Below, one piece after another: positions 21,319 to 32,580 of a stretch of 64,000 nucleotides of DNA (the stretch's first letter is position 1; every line of letters starts with the position of its first letter). Origin of the DNA: Medicago truncatula (taxonomy: Eukaryota; Streptophyta; Magnoliopsida; Fabales; Fabaceae); NCBI RefSeq assembly GCF_003473485.1, contig NC_053046.1:31201332-31265331 (forward strand), given 5' to 3'. The notes under the pieces are model-generated. The model had not been told where the DNA came from and did no database searches. It was given only the letters and a program-made list of their open reading frames with translations. Position numbers and translations under genes: made by a program.

Positions 21319-22408
21319 TTAGGCAATGATCATCCAGGTTCTTAAAACTAAAAGCCAAGAGAATTAAATGTGATATGTGCCACATCCAAGGGCGTTAGTC
21401 AAGCAAGAAAATGGACATGACTAAAGGTAAATAACACCCGGGACAAAAGAAACATGAAAGAAAGGTCAAAAAGCAAATAGCTTCCAAGGATAACTTCAAT
21501 AGTTGAAAACTATTTTCTGTCATTTTTATGATCTTCATCAAGCAATGCATAAAAGCAAGGAGAATTTGAAACAGATACCATTGACAATGATGTGAATGAA
21601 AACGTGTATATCTTATAGCAATAGTTATCCATCACCGACAATAAAATTGGATTCAAAATATTTTTCCATCATAGCAATCATGTTTTCTGTTAAGCCAAAG
21701 ATAAATTAAATCCAACAAAAGAGGTAGAATGACCATTAAAATTATATTTCTTCGAACCACCAATAACATGGAAATTACAGGCTTATTAAATTAAAAATAA
21801 AACAATAAATTAACACCATAATATAGAAATAATAAAAGTTATAAAAGTAAGTTAGATAAGAGTCGTTTAAAAAAATTCGAACAGGACTCAAATTGTTTTT
21901 GATAACTTGGACGATATTTATGTTGATGATTTGGTTTTTGAATCCATTTTTACGTGGTAGAGTTTTTCTGAGGCAAAACAGATGGTGTTCCTCGTAGAAC
22001 TAAAAAATATTATGCCAAGCTAGCTCTTTAACTTACAGCTATGTACCACTTTGTATTGCACCTCTTATTTATAGTGAAATGCATTAGTTATGCTCCTGTC
22101 AAAAACAGAAGTTGCTTAAAAAATTCAATCATCACAGCAAAATGTGGATGACTGGATTAAGTATGATATAGCATATAATGATTTTTCCTTCTCCAATTTA
22201 AAATAAAAAACATTACTTGGTACCACAAAACAAACTTTTTATTACACACGATTAAAACATGTCTATAATTCTTATAAGTATAGCAACATAGAACACAAAT
22301 AAACTATAGCATGGAAACAATAGATTAGAAAGTTCAGCAGCAACATACGTAAACACATCACATTTCTCGTGAGACCGCATGAGGATATAAAGCAAAATAC
22401 ATCACATT
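21319..22408. other. No gene seen
   Basis: AT-rich with no ORF or repeat that I can identify. It lies between the foldback MITE and the RPA-like relic. Confidence 0.4.
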
Positions 22409-23206
22409 TCAATCCTTGACAACCTTAGCAGACTTGGCTGATTTCTTTGACCTCTTCCGAGAAACCTCATCAAATCCTTCACCAAACTCCTCTTGGCATG
22501 ATGACTGGAAGTAGCAAACAACATTGTCGTCGTTCAAATCAGGGGTGAGTATTAAATTGGAGGTCAAACCTCAGGAGAGCCAACAATCTCCCCAGATTCT
22601 GCAGCATTAGAAGGTGAAAGGGCTGCACCCTAAACAAACAATTTATCCATTTCAGCAGGATAAAATCCATCATTTTCACCCTAAAATAAAATTAACGAAC
22701 ACAGTAAAAGACAATTAACACCCAGTAAATGCCCGTCATTACAATCGAAGTAGTTTCTGTCAACTGAGGATATTTATATTCATATCTCTATAAATCAGAA
22801 AAAAACTTAGCTGTGGCAACCATGGAGGCACCCTGCTTGTCAATAAGGAATATAAAGCAATCGTTTCCTGACAGTGGCATTAATCTTGCAACCCTTCAAA
22901 GATGAACAGGCAAAAAGGCTTTAAAAGAAAAGCAATAATCATTAACCAAATTAACCAAAATAATAATCAAAGGCAAACAAACAGCAATACAAACCTTCTC
23001 ATCAACAAACACCATCTCAATTGAATTGATCTGTTATGATTGAAGAAAATCACGCACCTCCCACAAACGAACAACACGAAGCTTGAATCTCCAAGACTCT
23101 CTTCCAGGAAGAACATCAGACAGCAAATCAAAGCTGCGATACCTCTGTGACCAGACCTAAGACCCTTGTTATCAAACCTAACACCTTTCAACATTGCAGA
23201 AGACAT
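22409..23206 (-). pseudogene. RPA70/DUF223-like gene relic, copy 1
   Basis: Exon 1 (23206-22995) starts MSSAMLKG. After a one-base frame change it reads FDLLSDVLPGRESWRF and VRVVRLWE, the start of the first OB fold in plant RPA70-like/DUF223 proteins. It has a TAA inside (QS*QINSIEM) and ends VDEK before a GT donor. Exon 2 (upper end about 22897) reads INATVRKRLLYI and then stops. A last-exon tail at about 22520-22409 reads QEEFGEGFDEVSRKRSKKSA and ends with TGA. A TATA box (CTATAAAT) is at 23304-23295 on the - strand. Plant Helitrons often carry RPA-like genes, which suits the Helitron end at 18842. Copy 2 lies 0.4 kb upstream. Confidence 0.6.
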
Positions 23207-23628
23207 TAAAAAAAAAGATTTAAACCAGAGCAGATTGGAAATCGGAAAAAGAAAAGAATGAGATGAGTTGTGAGAAACAGAAAGAAATCCAGGACTATTT
23301 ATAGAGGATTTGAAAAAGAGGGGGAAAGATAAATTCTCCTTTGATGTGAATGGACATGTAATTGAATTAGCTTAAATTAATTGGAGGAATTGAAGGAATT
23401 CAATCAAACCCCACGTGCATCTTCAAATCATCCTTTATTCCTTGATAACGACAGCTTTTTTTTCCTGTAGAAGAAAAATAGAGAAGTAAACGGTTGTCCA
23501 ATCAATCCCAAAAAAATTCAAAAAGGCTCATTAAACCGCGAAAATTTCACCAAATATGTTACAAAAGTCAAACCACCAGCAGATGAATATCAATGGTCTG
23601 CTGAACAATCTCATTAACATTGGTAAGA

Positions 23629-24035
23629 TTAAGGAAGCTTGTACACCACACCCTCGACCAACTTATTATGGAAGAGGTACAACAGCTGCTTACGAATAGT
23701 AGCGTGAATCCTAACACCCTTCAAAATCAACATGACATACAACCTTGAACAAAAGGACAAATGACAAAAACAAAAGCTAAAACCAGGGCAGTTTAAATAA
23801 AAACACCAACCTTCTCATCAACCAACACCATCTCAACCGAATTCACCTGTTCAGGATGAAGAAACGCAGGAGCCTCCCACAGACGCACCACACGAACAAT
23901 GAATCTCCAAGACTCCTTTCCAGGAGCAGCATCAGATAACAGATCAAAACTGCTATCAGCACCAGCACGGGTCTGCAGACCAGACTTAGGTATTTTACCA
24001 CCATGCCTAGAACCTTTCAACATTGCAGATGACAT
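23629..24035 (-). pseudogene. RPA70/DUF223-like gene relic, copy 2
   Basis: Exon 1 (24035-23811) is intact: MSSAMLKGSRHGG, then SSFDLLSDAAPGKESWRF, VRVVRLWEAPAF and VEMVLVDEK before a GT donor. Exon 2 (23718-23629) reads GVRIHATIRKQLLYLF and VEGVVYKLP, then stops early. The rest of the gene (further OB folds, C-terminus) is missing before copy 1 begins. TATA box TATAAATT is near 24109-24101 on the - strand. Likely a tandem duplicate of copy 1, truncated. Confidence 0.65.
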
Positions 24036-24463
24036 AACAAAAATTGAAGGAAAGAGAGAGAATTGTGGATGAGTGTGAAAACACAAAAACAAACTAGCCC
24101 AATTTATAGAACAACAGAGCACAAGCAGCCAAAACGGTTTTAAAAGGGGGGAATTGAAGGAGTTGATGTGAAAGGACGTATGGATATAATATATTAAATA
24201 AAGGAAACTAACCAAAACCCATGTGCATCAGCGTCTCCCTCGTACCAATTCGTTGACAACGACATCCCTTGACCTTTGAGAAACCAGATAAACTATTGAG
24301 AGGTAAACGGCCCTCACATCAAACCGCCACAAAATTCAAATTTAGAAAGGGGAAAACAACCGCGAAAATTCCAGAATTAAATTGGCACAAAAGTCAATCC
24401 ACCAAATTTCTAAATCTACAGTGGACTTTTTTTTCACGTCTTGATAAGAGTATGGATTTGAAA

Positions 24464-24808
24464 TGGTGGTTAGACCTAACACAATCCCACAAAACCGATT
24501 TGTGAGGTGAGGATTGCCTCCACTTATAAATAAATTGTCAGGCCAACTCCTAACCGATGTCGGACTCTTAACACACCCCCTCACGCTTAGGATTGCACAT
24601 CTGAAGCGTGAACATAAATGACGGGTGGCCTGATAACGGAAACCTGATAACAGGTGGCTCAAAGAATCGTGAAGAGGCTCTGATGTCATATTAGAAATGG
24701 TGGTTGGGCCTAACACAACTCCACAAAACCGGCTTGTGAGGTGAGGATTGCCTCCACTTATAAAAAAAATTGTCAAACCAACTCCTAACTGATGTGGGAC
24801 TCTTAACA
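24464..24808 (-). mobile_element. TRIM (miniature LTR retrotransposon, about 345 bp)
   Basis: Two direct repeats of about 110 bp (24464-24573 and 24698-24808) start TGTTAAGAGTC on the - strand and end ACCACCA. Between them, next to the upstream LTR, is ATGACATCAGAGCC, close to the tRNA-Met-type PBS TGGTATCAGAGC, and a GAGGGGG purine run before the other LTR. No coding capacity. No matching target-site copy found. Not Cassandra: no 5S-like sequence seen. Confidence 0.75.
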
Positions 24809-25139
24809 CCTGCTCCTCCGTTCTCATATTCTCCGTGTTTATTTATTTTTTCTCTATTCATTTTGCTTCTCATTAGTTTGATTTCTTTCTTGCTAATTTT
24901 AAGATTTTGTACTTTGAAATTGTGATCATGGAAACTAATTATTATTGTACATGGTACTTGTTATGTCGACATTTGAATTGAACCTGTAATATTGTGTGAA
25001 AGATCCAAAGAATGACAAATAAAGTGGAATTGAGTCTGATCCTTGATAAATCAATTTTCAAATAAAAAACTGAACCAGTCAAATTGTGATCAATGAAACC
25101 TAATAAGAAGCATGGATTTTGTTTTCTCCGCTCATGGCA
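24809..25139. other. No gene seen
   Basis: AT-rich spacer between the TRIM and the LINE remnant. Confidence 0.4.
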
Positions 25140-26890
25140 ATCCCCCACTCCAAGTCTTCAACCGATCAAAAAATACATTGACCTTCACAAAGCCTCTACC
25201 CCTAAACCGTCCTTTTGAGAAAAACTTTTGGGTTCTACCCAAGAGATCCATCCTAGAGAAAAAGAAGAGTTGGTAGAGAAGAAACTTGTCTGCATTGAGC
25301 TTGAAGCTGGTAATCGTCTTCTTCCCAAAATCTATTTGGAGTCGAATGTATTTCAGGAACTATGTACCCCTTGGAAAGATATGCTTGTGTTGAAACTTTT
25401 ATGGAAACCATTGGACTAAAACACCATGAAGGAACGCCTCCAAAAAGTGTGGAAGCTACAAGGTGGATTAAATATCATGGATAATGATAATGGGATTTAC
25501 ATGGTAAAACTTGACTAGGCAGCAGACACAGAAAAAATCATCACGGGAGGGCCATGGATAATATTTTATCATTGTTTAGCGGTCTCTCATTGGTGACCTG
25601 AATTTGCTTCCCTAAATGCTAAAATAGATCGCACGGTCGTCTGGGTACGTTTTAATGGCCTCAATTTAGTTTCTTATGAGAAAAGTTTCCTCGTAGCCAT
25701 GGCTTCAGCAATAGGAAGACCAATCAATGTGGACACTAATACCTGAAAGGTTGAAAGAGGTAGATTTGCTAGAGTATGTGTCGATGTAGATCTTATTGTC
25801 CTTGTTGTTGGTAAAATTTGGGTCAATGGTCATTGGTATAAAGTTCAGTATGAAGGTCTTCATCTTATTTGCACAAATTGCGGTTATTATGGCCACCTTG
25901 GTCGAAACTGCCCCACCACCCCAACCGTGCCGAAAGTCGCGGCACAACCTCAACATACCCATCCTCATCGCCCCACACCAAGGTCAACCCCAAGTCAACC
26001 CCCAAATTTTTCTGAACATCTAAACATCAGCCAAGGTGAAAAGGAAGACTTACATGGTGATTGGCTTATAGTTACTAGGGAAAAAAACTAAACTAAACTC
26101 AATCTGCTAGCCTCGTAAAACACACCAAATGAATCAAATAGATTTATTTCTTTATCCCTCGTGGCCCACAACAATAAAGCTTCCACATCCCATCATACTC
26201 TTCCTCCTAACATTCTTTATGCTACTTCCCAACCCAAAGACTCTCCCACTTGGTCTTCAATCATTCATGCTAAAAATGCTCTCAGAGAAGGTTTATGTCG
26301 GCGTGTGGGTTCAGCTATTTCTTCCTTCAAGTTTTGTCCTTGGAGCTCTCTAGGTCACATATGATCGATTGTTTCAGTCATAGACATACAATCTCAGGTT
26401 TTATACATGCAACTTCTCTCATCGGCATCTGATTCCATCAACAACTTGAACATTAAGTTCAACCCCTCCTTCGATGATGCTTTCATCTAGGCATCCAACA
26501 AAAATGGCGCCTACACTACTAAGAGTGGCTATGCCTGGCTGCTGTCCCATTCAAACATGATTGCTCATGGTCAAACTTCTTCCTCTTGGTCTTGGATTTG
26601 AAAATTAAAATCTTCTGAAATGCACAAATTTCTTTTTTTGTTGGCTTGCCAAAATTATGTCCCCACTCTTTTATTGCTCAACAATAGGAATATGGATTCA
26701 TCGACCCTTTGCTCTCGTTGTGGTCTTGAAGATTAGACTTTTCTTCATTGTGTCCGTGACTATAATTTCTCTCGTATTATTTGGAACCATGTTGAATTCA
26801 ATGATACAAATTTCTTCACAGATAAGAAAGTGAGCCACTAGTTAAAGAAGGTCTCTTCGGGTACCAAGCCTTCCTTTTCATGGCCACCGT
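25140..26890 (+). pseudogene. LINE (L1-type) remnant: ORF1 and zf-RVT tail, RT deleted
   Basis: 25228-25930 reads, across several stops, as a DUF4283-type ORF1 protein: KLVCIELEAGNRLL, YMVKLD, GGPWIIFYH, TVVWVRFNGL, a basic RGRFARVCV block, then the CCHC knuckle CTNCGYYGHLGRNC at 25870-25911. 26480-26890 reads as the zinc-binding tail of an L1 ORF2: YTTKSGYAWLL, SWSWI*KLKSSEMHKFLF, CSRCGLED, HCVRD, IIWNHV. The endonuclease and RT that should lie between are missing. Many in-frame stops; non-functional. Confidence 0.65.
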
Positions 26891-26905
26891 TTGGTGGCTT
26901 GGCGT

Positions 26906-28585
26906 TGTAACACCCTATTTCTATTAAAGCGATAAAACACACGAATAATATAAATATTCAAGAAATAGACGTCACATCATCAACAAAATCCGAAACAACA
27001 TGCATGTATAAAAATTTCCAACAGTCGCAGCAGATAAAAATCATACATCTCAAAAGTATACATGCCATGATATCAAAAAATCTCAATATAAAAATTCTCC
27101 AAATCCCGACAAGTGGGCAAATCTCCAACACATAAATAAATCCACAACAGATAATCTAGAATAATCATAAACAGACACCTAGATCAAAGCCTATCCTAGA
27201 CTCTAAGGACTTGATAACGGAGATGGCTTCCGCTATCCAAGCAACCACCAAGCAACTCACAAAAGCGACTAACCCTGTACTTCGTCTACTCATCCATACA
27301 GACAGGTAGATGGTCCAAACCACTAGGGGTAAGCTTTACATCAATCATAATCAATAAAATAAATTTGAGCATATATGAATTAAAGTCGATTCCGAGTACT
27401 TCACATAAACATTTAATTCAATATGCACATTCATATAACAATCCCAAATATCACGATCAAGTATTCACCAAGCATACTTATAATCAACAATTATCATTCA
27501 CATCTCATCACAATCTTCAACAATTATCATTCACATGCAACAATTACGACTCATGTCAATATGCTATGCGCCTAATTCCGACACATACATGCATGTGGTA
27601 CCAAACAACAACAACAAGATGCCAACCGCACATCTTATGTAAGAGTACACCTCCTCTTACGCACAACTATGTAAAAGTACACCTCCTTTTACATTTCTCA
27701 TATGACTCGATATGACGATGATGCATGGACATAAGCAAAGACTCAATAATGCAAACTACTCAACATATACATACACCAACACAATGTAAAAGTACACCTA
27801 CAATTACATTGTTCAACTTCAACAACAATTGCATTATCAAGTATTTACATCCACACAATCAACATGTCATCATTCCATTAAGAGTCGTCCCCAAAATATC
27901 ACAATTCATCAACATATATTCATTAATCAACTTCAACTATATTTTATAGTTCATGAACTTTGCATAATTTATCAACATCCAAGTAAAATGGAAAATACAA
28001 CACCTTCTGATAAACGTCACCTCAAACACTTACCATTTACTCACATATCTTCATTCAAACATATACAACTAATCACAAAGGAATGTAAGCAATTGGCCTT
28101 AAAGAATCATTTTTGACAAAATCCGTATCAAGTGGCAAACGGCCAACATTGATAATTTCCAAAATAAAATACCTTATTCAAGTTTGAAAATTCACAAATC
28201 AATCTTAATCAATCATGTAGTCATGAGCTTAAGCCACTTACAAACTATTAGACATTAGTTCAAAGTATAGCTTAAGTTCGTATGAGAAAACCCAAGTTTA
28301 CATTTTCCACATTCCCACCCGAAATTCAAGTTTAACATGATTAAGATGTGAAACCAACTTTACAAGTCTTGTATAAGTCTATATGAATGAACTGTAGACC
28401 CAACTTGTAATCCCATTTAGTTCAAAAAAGTTCATTTCGACGAAAATCCAAAATTTCCAAGATCCAAGTTTCAACACAAAATGGAAAATCCCAAATTCGA
28501 ATGAGTAAAACATGTTACAATAGGTTTAGGAGTTCAAACAGTGGTTAAAAAAGTTGAAAGAAACATTTTACAAAACTCGGATTGG
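26906..28585 (-). repeat. LTR fragment W with TGTAAC termini
   Basis: The left end TGTAACACCCTATTT reads on the - strand as a 3' LTR end, AAATAGGGTGTTACA. A matching 5' end TGTAACGCCCTATTT lies at 32527 on the - strand, so both may be ends of one LTR broken by later insertions. Three hairpins with a shared TACACCT loop core are at 27639-27660, 27671-27692 and 27781-27812. No target duplication matched. No gene seen; the long readable frames at 27365-28116 are low-complexity. Confidence 0.45.
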
Positions 28586-29194
28586 TGTAACACTCCGTTT
28601 TTCCAACTTGAAATTTTTTGCATACAAATCAGAGTAATCAACTTAACAGGATGTCACACTGATCTAAAAGATAAATAGAGTAGAATTACTATTTATTCAA
28701 AACATCTCATGTCATCAATTCAAATCTCATTGCAGCGGAAAACATTAATTAAACAACGTAATGACACAACGACCTCAACATAAACAAGTTATTAAACTCC
28801 ATTCTAGGTGGTTCCTCAACATAAAATCATAGAAATATGTAACACAAGGAAAACAAGCAAGATCATCTCGTTACGTATCAGAGCGACCCTAAGACGACGC
28901 GTGAGAGAGTCGACTCACTTCAACAGCTATTCCTGGTTATCTACGCGTTACCCTCGTAGAGGCAATATTCAAACAGAATGGGTGAGATTTCGCATCCAAT
29001 AATAATAAGCATATAATTCATCAACATAATTTAACAACATAAACAACCACAATAAATAATATTGATACTTCACATAACTTATCATTAACAACTCATTAGT
29101 AATTGACAACTGGACAACAACGACAATGCGATAACATCAACATCTACTCGACAATGCAACAACGACAACTTACACATGAATGTGGTACCAATCA

Positions 29195-29334
29195 GGGCAT
29201 CAAACCCCCAACGTATAGAGAGAATAGGCTCACAGGGCATCAAACCCTCAACATATAGAGAAAATAGGCTCACAGGGCATCAAGCCCCCAACTTATAGAG
29301 CAAATAGGCTCACAGGGCATCAAGCCCTCAACTT
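29195..29334. repeat. 40-bp tandem repeat
   Basis: Starts at 29195, 29235, 29275 and 29315, exactly 40 bp apart. Each begins GGGCATCAARCCC, which can pair GGG(C) with (G)CCC around ATCAA, and ends AATAGGCTCACA. Confidence 0.85.
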
Positions 29335-29726
29335 TAATGAGTATGCATGGACTTAGCAACCAACAACTTAGACAACTTAGACGACTTCAACAACTTAGAA
29401 CAACAACTTACAACTTGGCGACTTTGACAACAACTTGCAACTTAACGATATTAACAATCAACAACAACAAGGACAACAACAATAACAACCTGCAACATTA
29501 ACCACAACAACTTGAATGATATGAACGACTATATTTCTATATTATACAATATTCGCATAATATATGTATCTCAAATCATCCAAAAACAACATTCATATTA
29601 ATTCAGACTCACTGAACAACAATATAATTATAAACCACTTTCATTCCTACCTGAAAGACTAACTTAGAACGTCACGTGCGACAAGGATCACAAGAACACT
29701 AAACAAGGTTGACTGCCACTGAGTAA

Positions 29727-30030
29727 CTCGCGAGGCGAGCCACTCTACTCGCTATGCCGAGCTAAAGCTGATGGCTCTCGGGAGTTTTGACATTTTTCAC
29801 TCAAAAATCTCATTTTTAACTTCCCTATGCCCAAATTTGATCAAAAACTTTCCTAATCATTTCTAAACATGTTAATGCACTCAAAACCATATAAAACTTT
29901 ACCCCTAACATTAATTCACAAAATCATAATTTTCTCACTGGGTAATTCGCGAGGCGAAAGAGGTTACTCGCAATGGCGAGCGATGAAGATGATCACTCGC
30001 GAGGCGGGAAGGATTACTCGCTATGGCGAG
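29727..30030. other. Hairpin set CTCGC-n-GCGAG, block 1
   Basis: Short palindromes at 29727-29739 (CTCGC-GAG-GCGAG), 29748-29761 (one mismatch), 29946-29958 (TTCGC-GAG-GCGAA), 29967-29980 (CTCGC-AATG-GCGAG), 29996-30008 (CTCGC-GAG-GCGGG, one G-U pair) and 30017-30030 (CTCGC-TATG-GCGAG). TTCGC/GCGAA is a paired change on both arms. Confidence 0.7.
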
Positions 30031-30125
30031 CGATGACGATCTGCTCTACGGACAGAACACAATTTCAGCAAAAATTTACCTAATTCCATAATTCTAACCT
30101 TAAAACTGATTTTAATCATTGCTGT

Positions 30126-31509
30126 TGTGATGAATATGATCTACTTTGATGATTAATGTGAGAATATTTATATATTGTGAAAGATGTTGATATGAAGTTG
30201 TAATGGTTGTATTAGATGATTATTGTTGATGTTGACTTGCTGTAAATTATTGAATGGCGTTGCCTTGCTGATGTGATGTATTAATATCATTAAGATGCTA
30301 ATGTTTATTTAAGTTGTTTAAGTTGTAAGATGTTGATCCAAATTATTGGAGTCATAAGAGATGTCTAAGTTGTTAAGATGTTGAGTCCATTGCATACTCA
30401 TTTACGATGGGCGAGGGCTTGATGCTCTGTGAGCCTATTTACGCTCAATAAGTTCGGGGCTTGATGTCCTAGTTGGTACCACATGCATGATTAAGAAGTT
30501 GAAGTTGCCTAAGTTGAATTAAGTTATGGAAGTTGTATTGTCGTTGTCGTCGAGTTGTCATTGTTAATGAGTTATTGATAAAGAACTAAGTGAAGTGTTA
30601 ATATTTATTAAATGTTGTTGTTTATGTTGTTGTGATATTATTATAAGATGATGAATACGTTGTTGTTTATGTTGTTGTGATAGTATTATAAGATGATGAA
30701 TATGTTGTTGTTTATGTTGTTGTGATATTAATATAAATGATGAATATGTTTCTGTTTATGTTATTGTGATATTATTATAAGATCATGAATACGTTGTTGT
30801 TTATGTTGTTGTGATATTATTATAAGATGATGGATAATGCTGTCGTCTATATGATTATGAAGTGATGATTATGTAGTCTATGTTGTTGTGATGTGAATAT
30901 TATATTGTGTCTAATGAGATGATGACTATTCTGTGTGTTAAAGATGTTATTTATGATGTGATGATCTATGTTGGTTAAGATTTGGTTGTTATGTACTATA
31001 TGATAATGTTTATAATGTGATGATTATGAAGTTATTTATGTCGTTAAAATTAATTAATGAATTATATGTTTGATATTATTGTTTTGCGAAATCTCACCCC
31101 TTCTGCTTGAAAATGTTGCTCTTCGTATGAGTAACTTGCAGGTGATCGAGTTAGGTTGCTGTGTTTTGCTGTCGTGAGTGGCTATCCCTCACTGAGTCGT
31201 TTAGGTGCTCTGATAGGTAATAGGATGTGATCTTTTGTGGCTATTTTCTATTCCTTTACGTATTTGATTATGATTTTATGATTAAGTTGTTTAAATGAAT
31301 AATTATGAGATATTTGATGAGGCCTGCGTGCCAAGACTTATTTATGATGTTGAATTAAATACGCTGCAATGTTTTGAAATTGAATTATATTGAAGGATAA
31401 TTAGTTAATTATCTCATTTATGATTTTTAGAAGTGTAGCATTCCGTTTCTATGCTGATTACTCTGATAATATGTTTGAAAATTTTAAGTTAGGAAAACGG
31501 GGTGTTACA
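30126..31509 (+). repeat. LTR fragment Z, right arm of the inverted repeat
   Basis: Ends GGGGTGTTACA at 31509, a 3' LTR end on the + strand. It is the inverse relative of fragment Y and carries a 48-bp tandem repeat at 30613-30836. TG-rich and GTTGTT-rich; no gene seen. Confidence 0.5.
30613..30836. repeat. About 48-bp tandem repeat
   Basis: About 4.6 copies of a unit containing GTTGTTGTTTATGTTGTTG followed by TGATATTATTATAAGATGAT. Confidence 0.85.
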
Positions 31510-31606
31510 CGAGCGAGAGCATCTATCTAGGTTCAATCTCATTCTAATCATCTAAGGATCAACTCAAAAGTCAAAATCACGAAATTTGGATAGCTCTATG
31601 GTCATG

Positions 31607-31738
31607 CTCGCTATGGCGAGTTCATTTGCTCGCTATGGCGAGCTGCGACGTGCAACTCGCGAGGCGGGTAAGTTGCTCGTGTGGCGAGCGATGAAGTTCA
31701 TCACTCGCTATGGCGAGGATCATAGCTCGGGAGGCGAG
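31607..31738. other. Hairpin set CTCGC-n-GCGAG, block 2
   Basis: Palindromes at 31607-31620, 31629-31642 and 31704-31717 (all CTCGC-TATG-GCGAG), 31656-31668 (CTCGC-GAG-GCGGG), 31676-31688 (CTCGT-GTG-GCGAG) and 31726-31738 (CTCGG-GAG-GCGAG). The first, second and fifth are identical; two of the others keep pairing through G-U. Confidence 0.7.
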
Positions 31739-32181
31739 CGATGAATGTCGCTACGGGCAGAAGTGCGATTTTTCACAAAAATCACTAACTCTCATGGTTT
31801 TAAGCCTAATCTTGATTCCAGAATTCATCATAATCATTATCTAAGGTCTAGGGACAATTTCTACATCATTCTAACAAGTTTTCACCGTTTAATCATCAAT
31901 TCCATCAGTTTTAACCTACTTTTCGATTTCTCTAAAACTCATTCTACTTCATGTTAAACCTAACCATTGATTCACATACTTAACAGAATTGCAAAGTTAG
32001 TCTCACCCTTACCTTAACAATGAAAATTGCAGCTCTCTAAGTGCTTCTCCCTTCTCTTAGCTTTTACTCCCTTTTCTTCAAAATTGATCGTACGTTATGT
32101 TTTTTCTAAACTAGGTCTCTCCTATTTATAAAAATCCTTAACGTACTTATTTTTCTCTTATATCTCAAATCTTAATATTCT

Positions 32182-32187
<6 letters not shown>

Positions 32188-32249
<62 letters not shown>
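32188..32249. repeat. (AT)n microsatellite
   Basis: About 31 AT units, between the TATA box and the start of the X-type LTR. Confidence 0.9.
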
Positions 32250-32251
<2 letters not shown>

Positions 32252-32580
32252 TCTATAACGAATAACAAATATATCTCTATAATCATATATATTTCTACAT
32301 TAAATAACATATATTTCTACAACAAATCAACATATAACTTTACAAAATATCACTCATAAAAAATAAATCATATAAATCACACAAATCATATAAGTATATT
32401 CTAAACTCATTTAAATAATCAAATAATTAAAGAGAGCGTTACACCACATAACCATTTAAATCACATAAATCATATAAATAGACTATAAACCCAATAAAAT
32501 AATTAAATAATCAAATAGGGCGTTACAATTGACCCCCTAAAGTCCGGAACGAAAATAAAAGGTGGCTGAAACTGGGCAAG

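Larger units (their letters stand above)
28586..30125 (-). repeat. LTR fragment Y, left arm of an inverted repeat
   Basis: Ends TGTAACACTCCG at 28586. It is an imperfect inverted copy of 30126-31509: shared landmarks include ATCAGAGTAATCA next to the terminus, GCGAAATCTCACCC, the GGGCTTGATG phrases and GGTACCACAT. It contains the 40-bp repeats at 29195-29334, a CAACAACTT-rich stretch (29350-29515) and the CTCGC...GCGAG hairpins at 29727-30030. Confidence 0.5.
31510..32527 (-). repeat. 5' parts of TGTAAC-type LTRs (X and W)
   Basis: On the - strand there are two LTR-type starts 84 bp apart, TGTAACGCCCTATTT at 32527 and TGTAACGCTCTC at 32443, with similar following sequence, so one LTR may sit inside another of the same family. 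Downstream are a TATA box (TTATAAATAGG, about 32134), a leader, and an AAGGTAAGGGTGAG stretch near 32010 resembling a splice donor. Hairpin block 2 (31607-31738) follows, and the fragment is cut at 31510. Confidence 0.45.

Noticed and set aside
24464..24808. Cassandra TRIM
   Set aside because: No 5S rRNA-like block in the LTRs.
27365..28116. Overlapping ORFs of 74-116 codons rich in His, Thr and Asn
   Set aside because: Low-complexity composition from CA-rich DNA inside an LTR fragment; no start context or domain.
31607..31738. Regularly spaced palindromes as a CRISPR array
   Set aside because: Spacing is irregular, the palindromes differ, and the host is a eukaryote.
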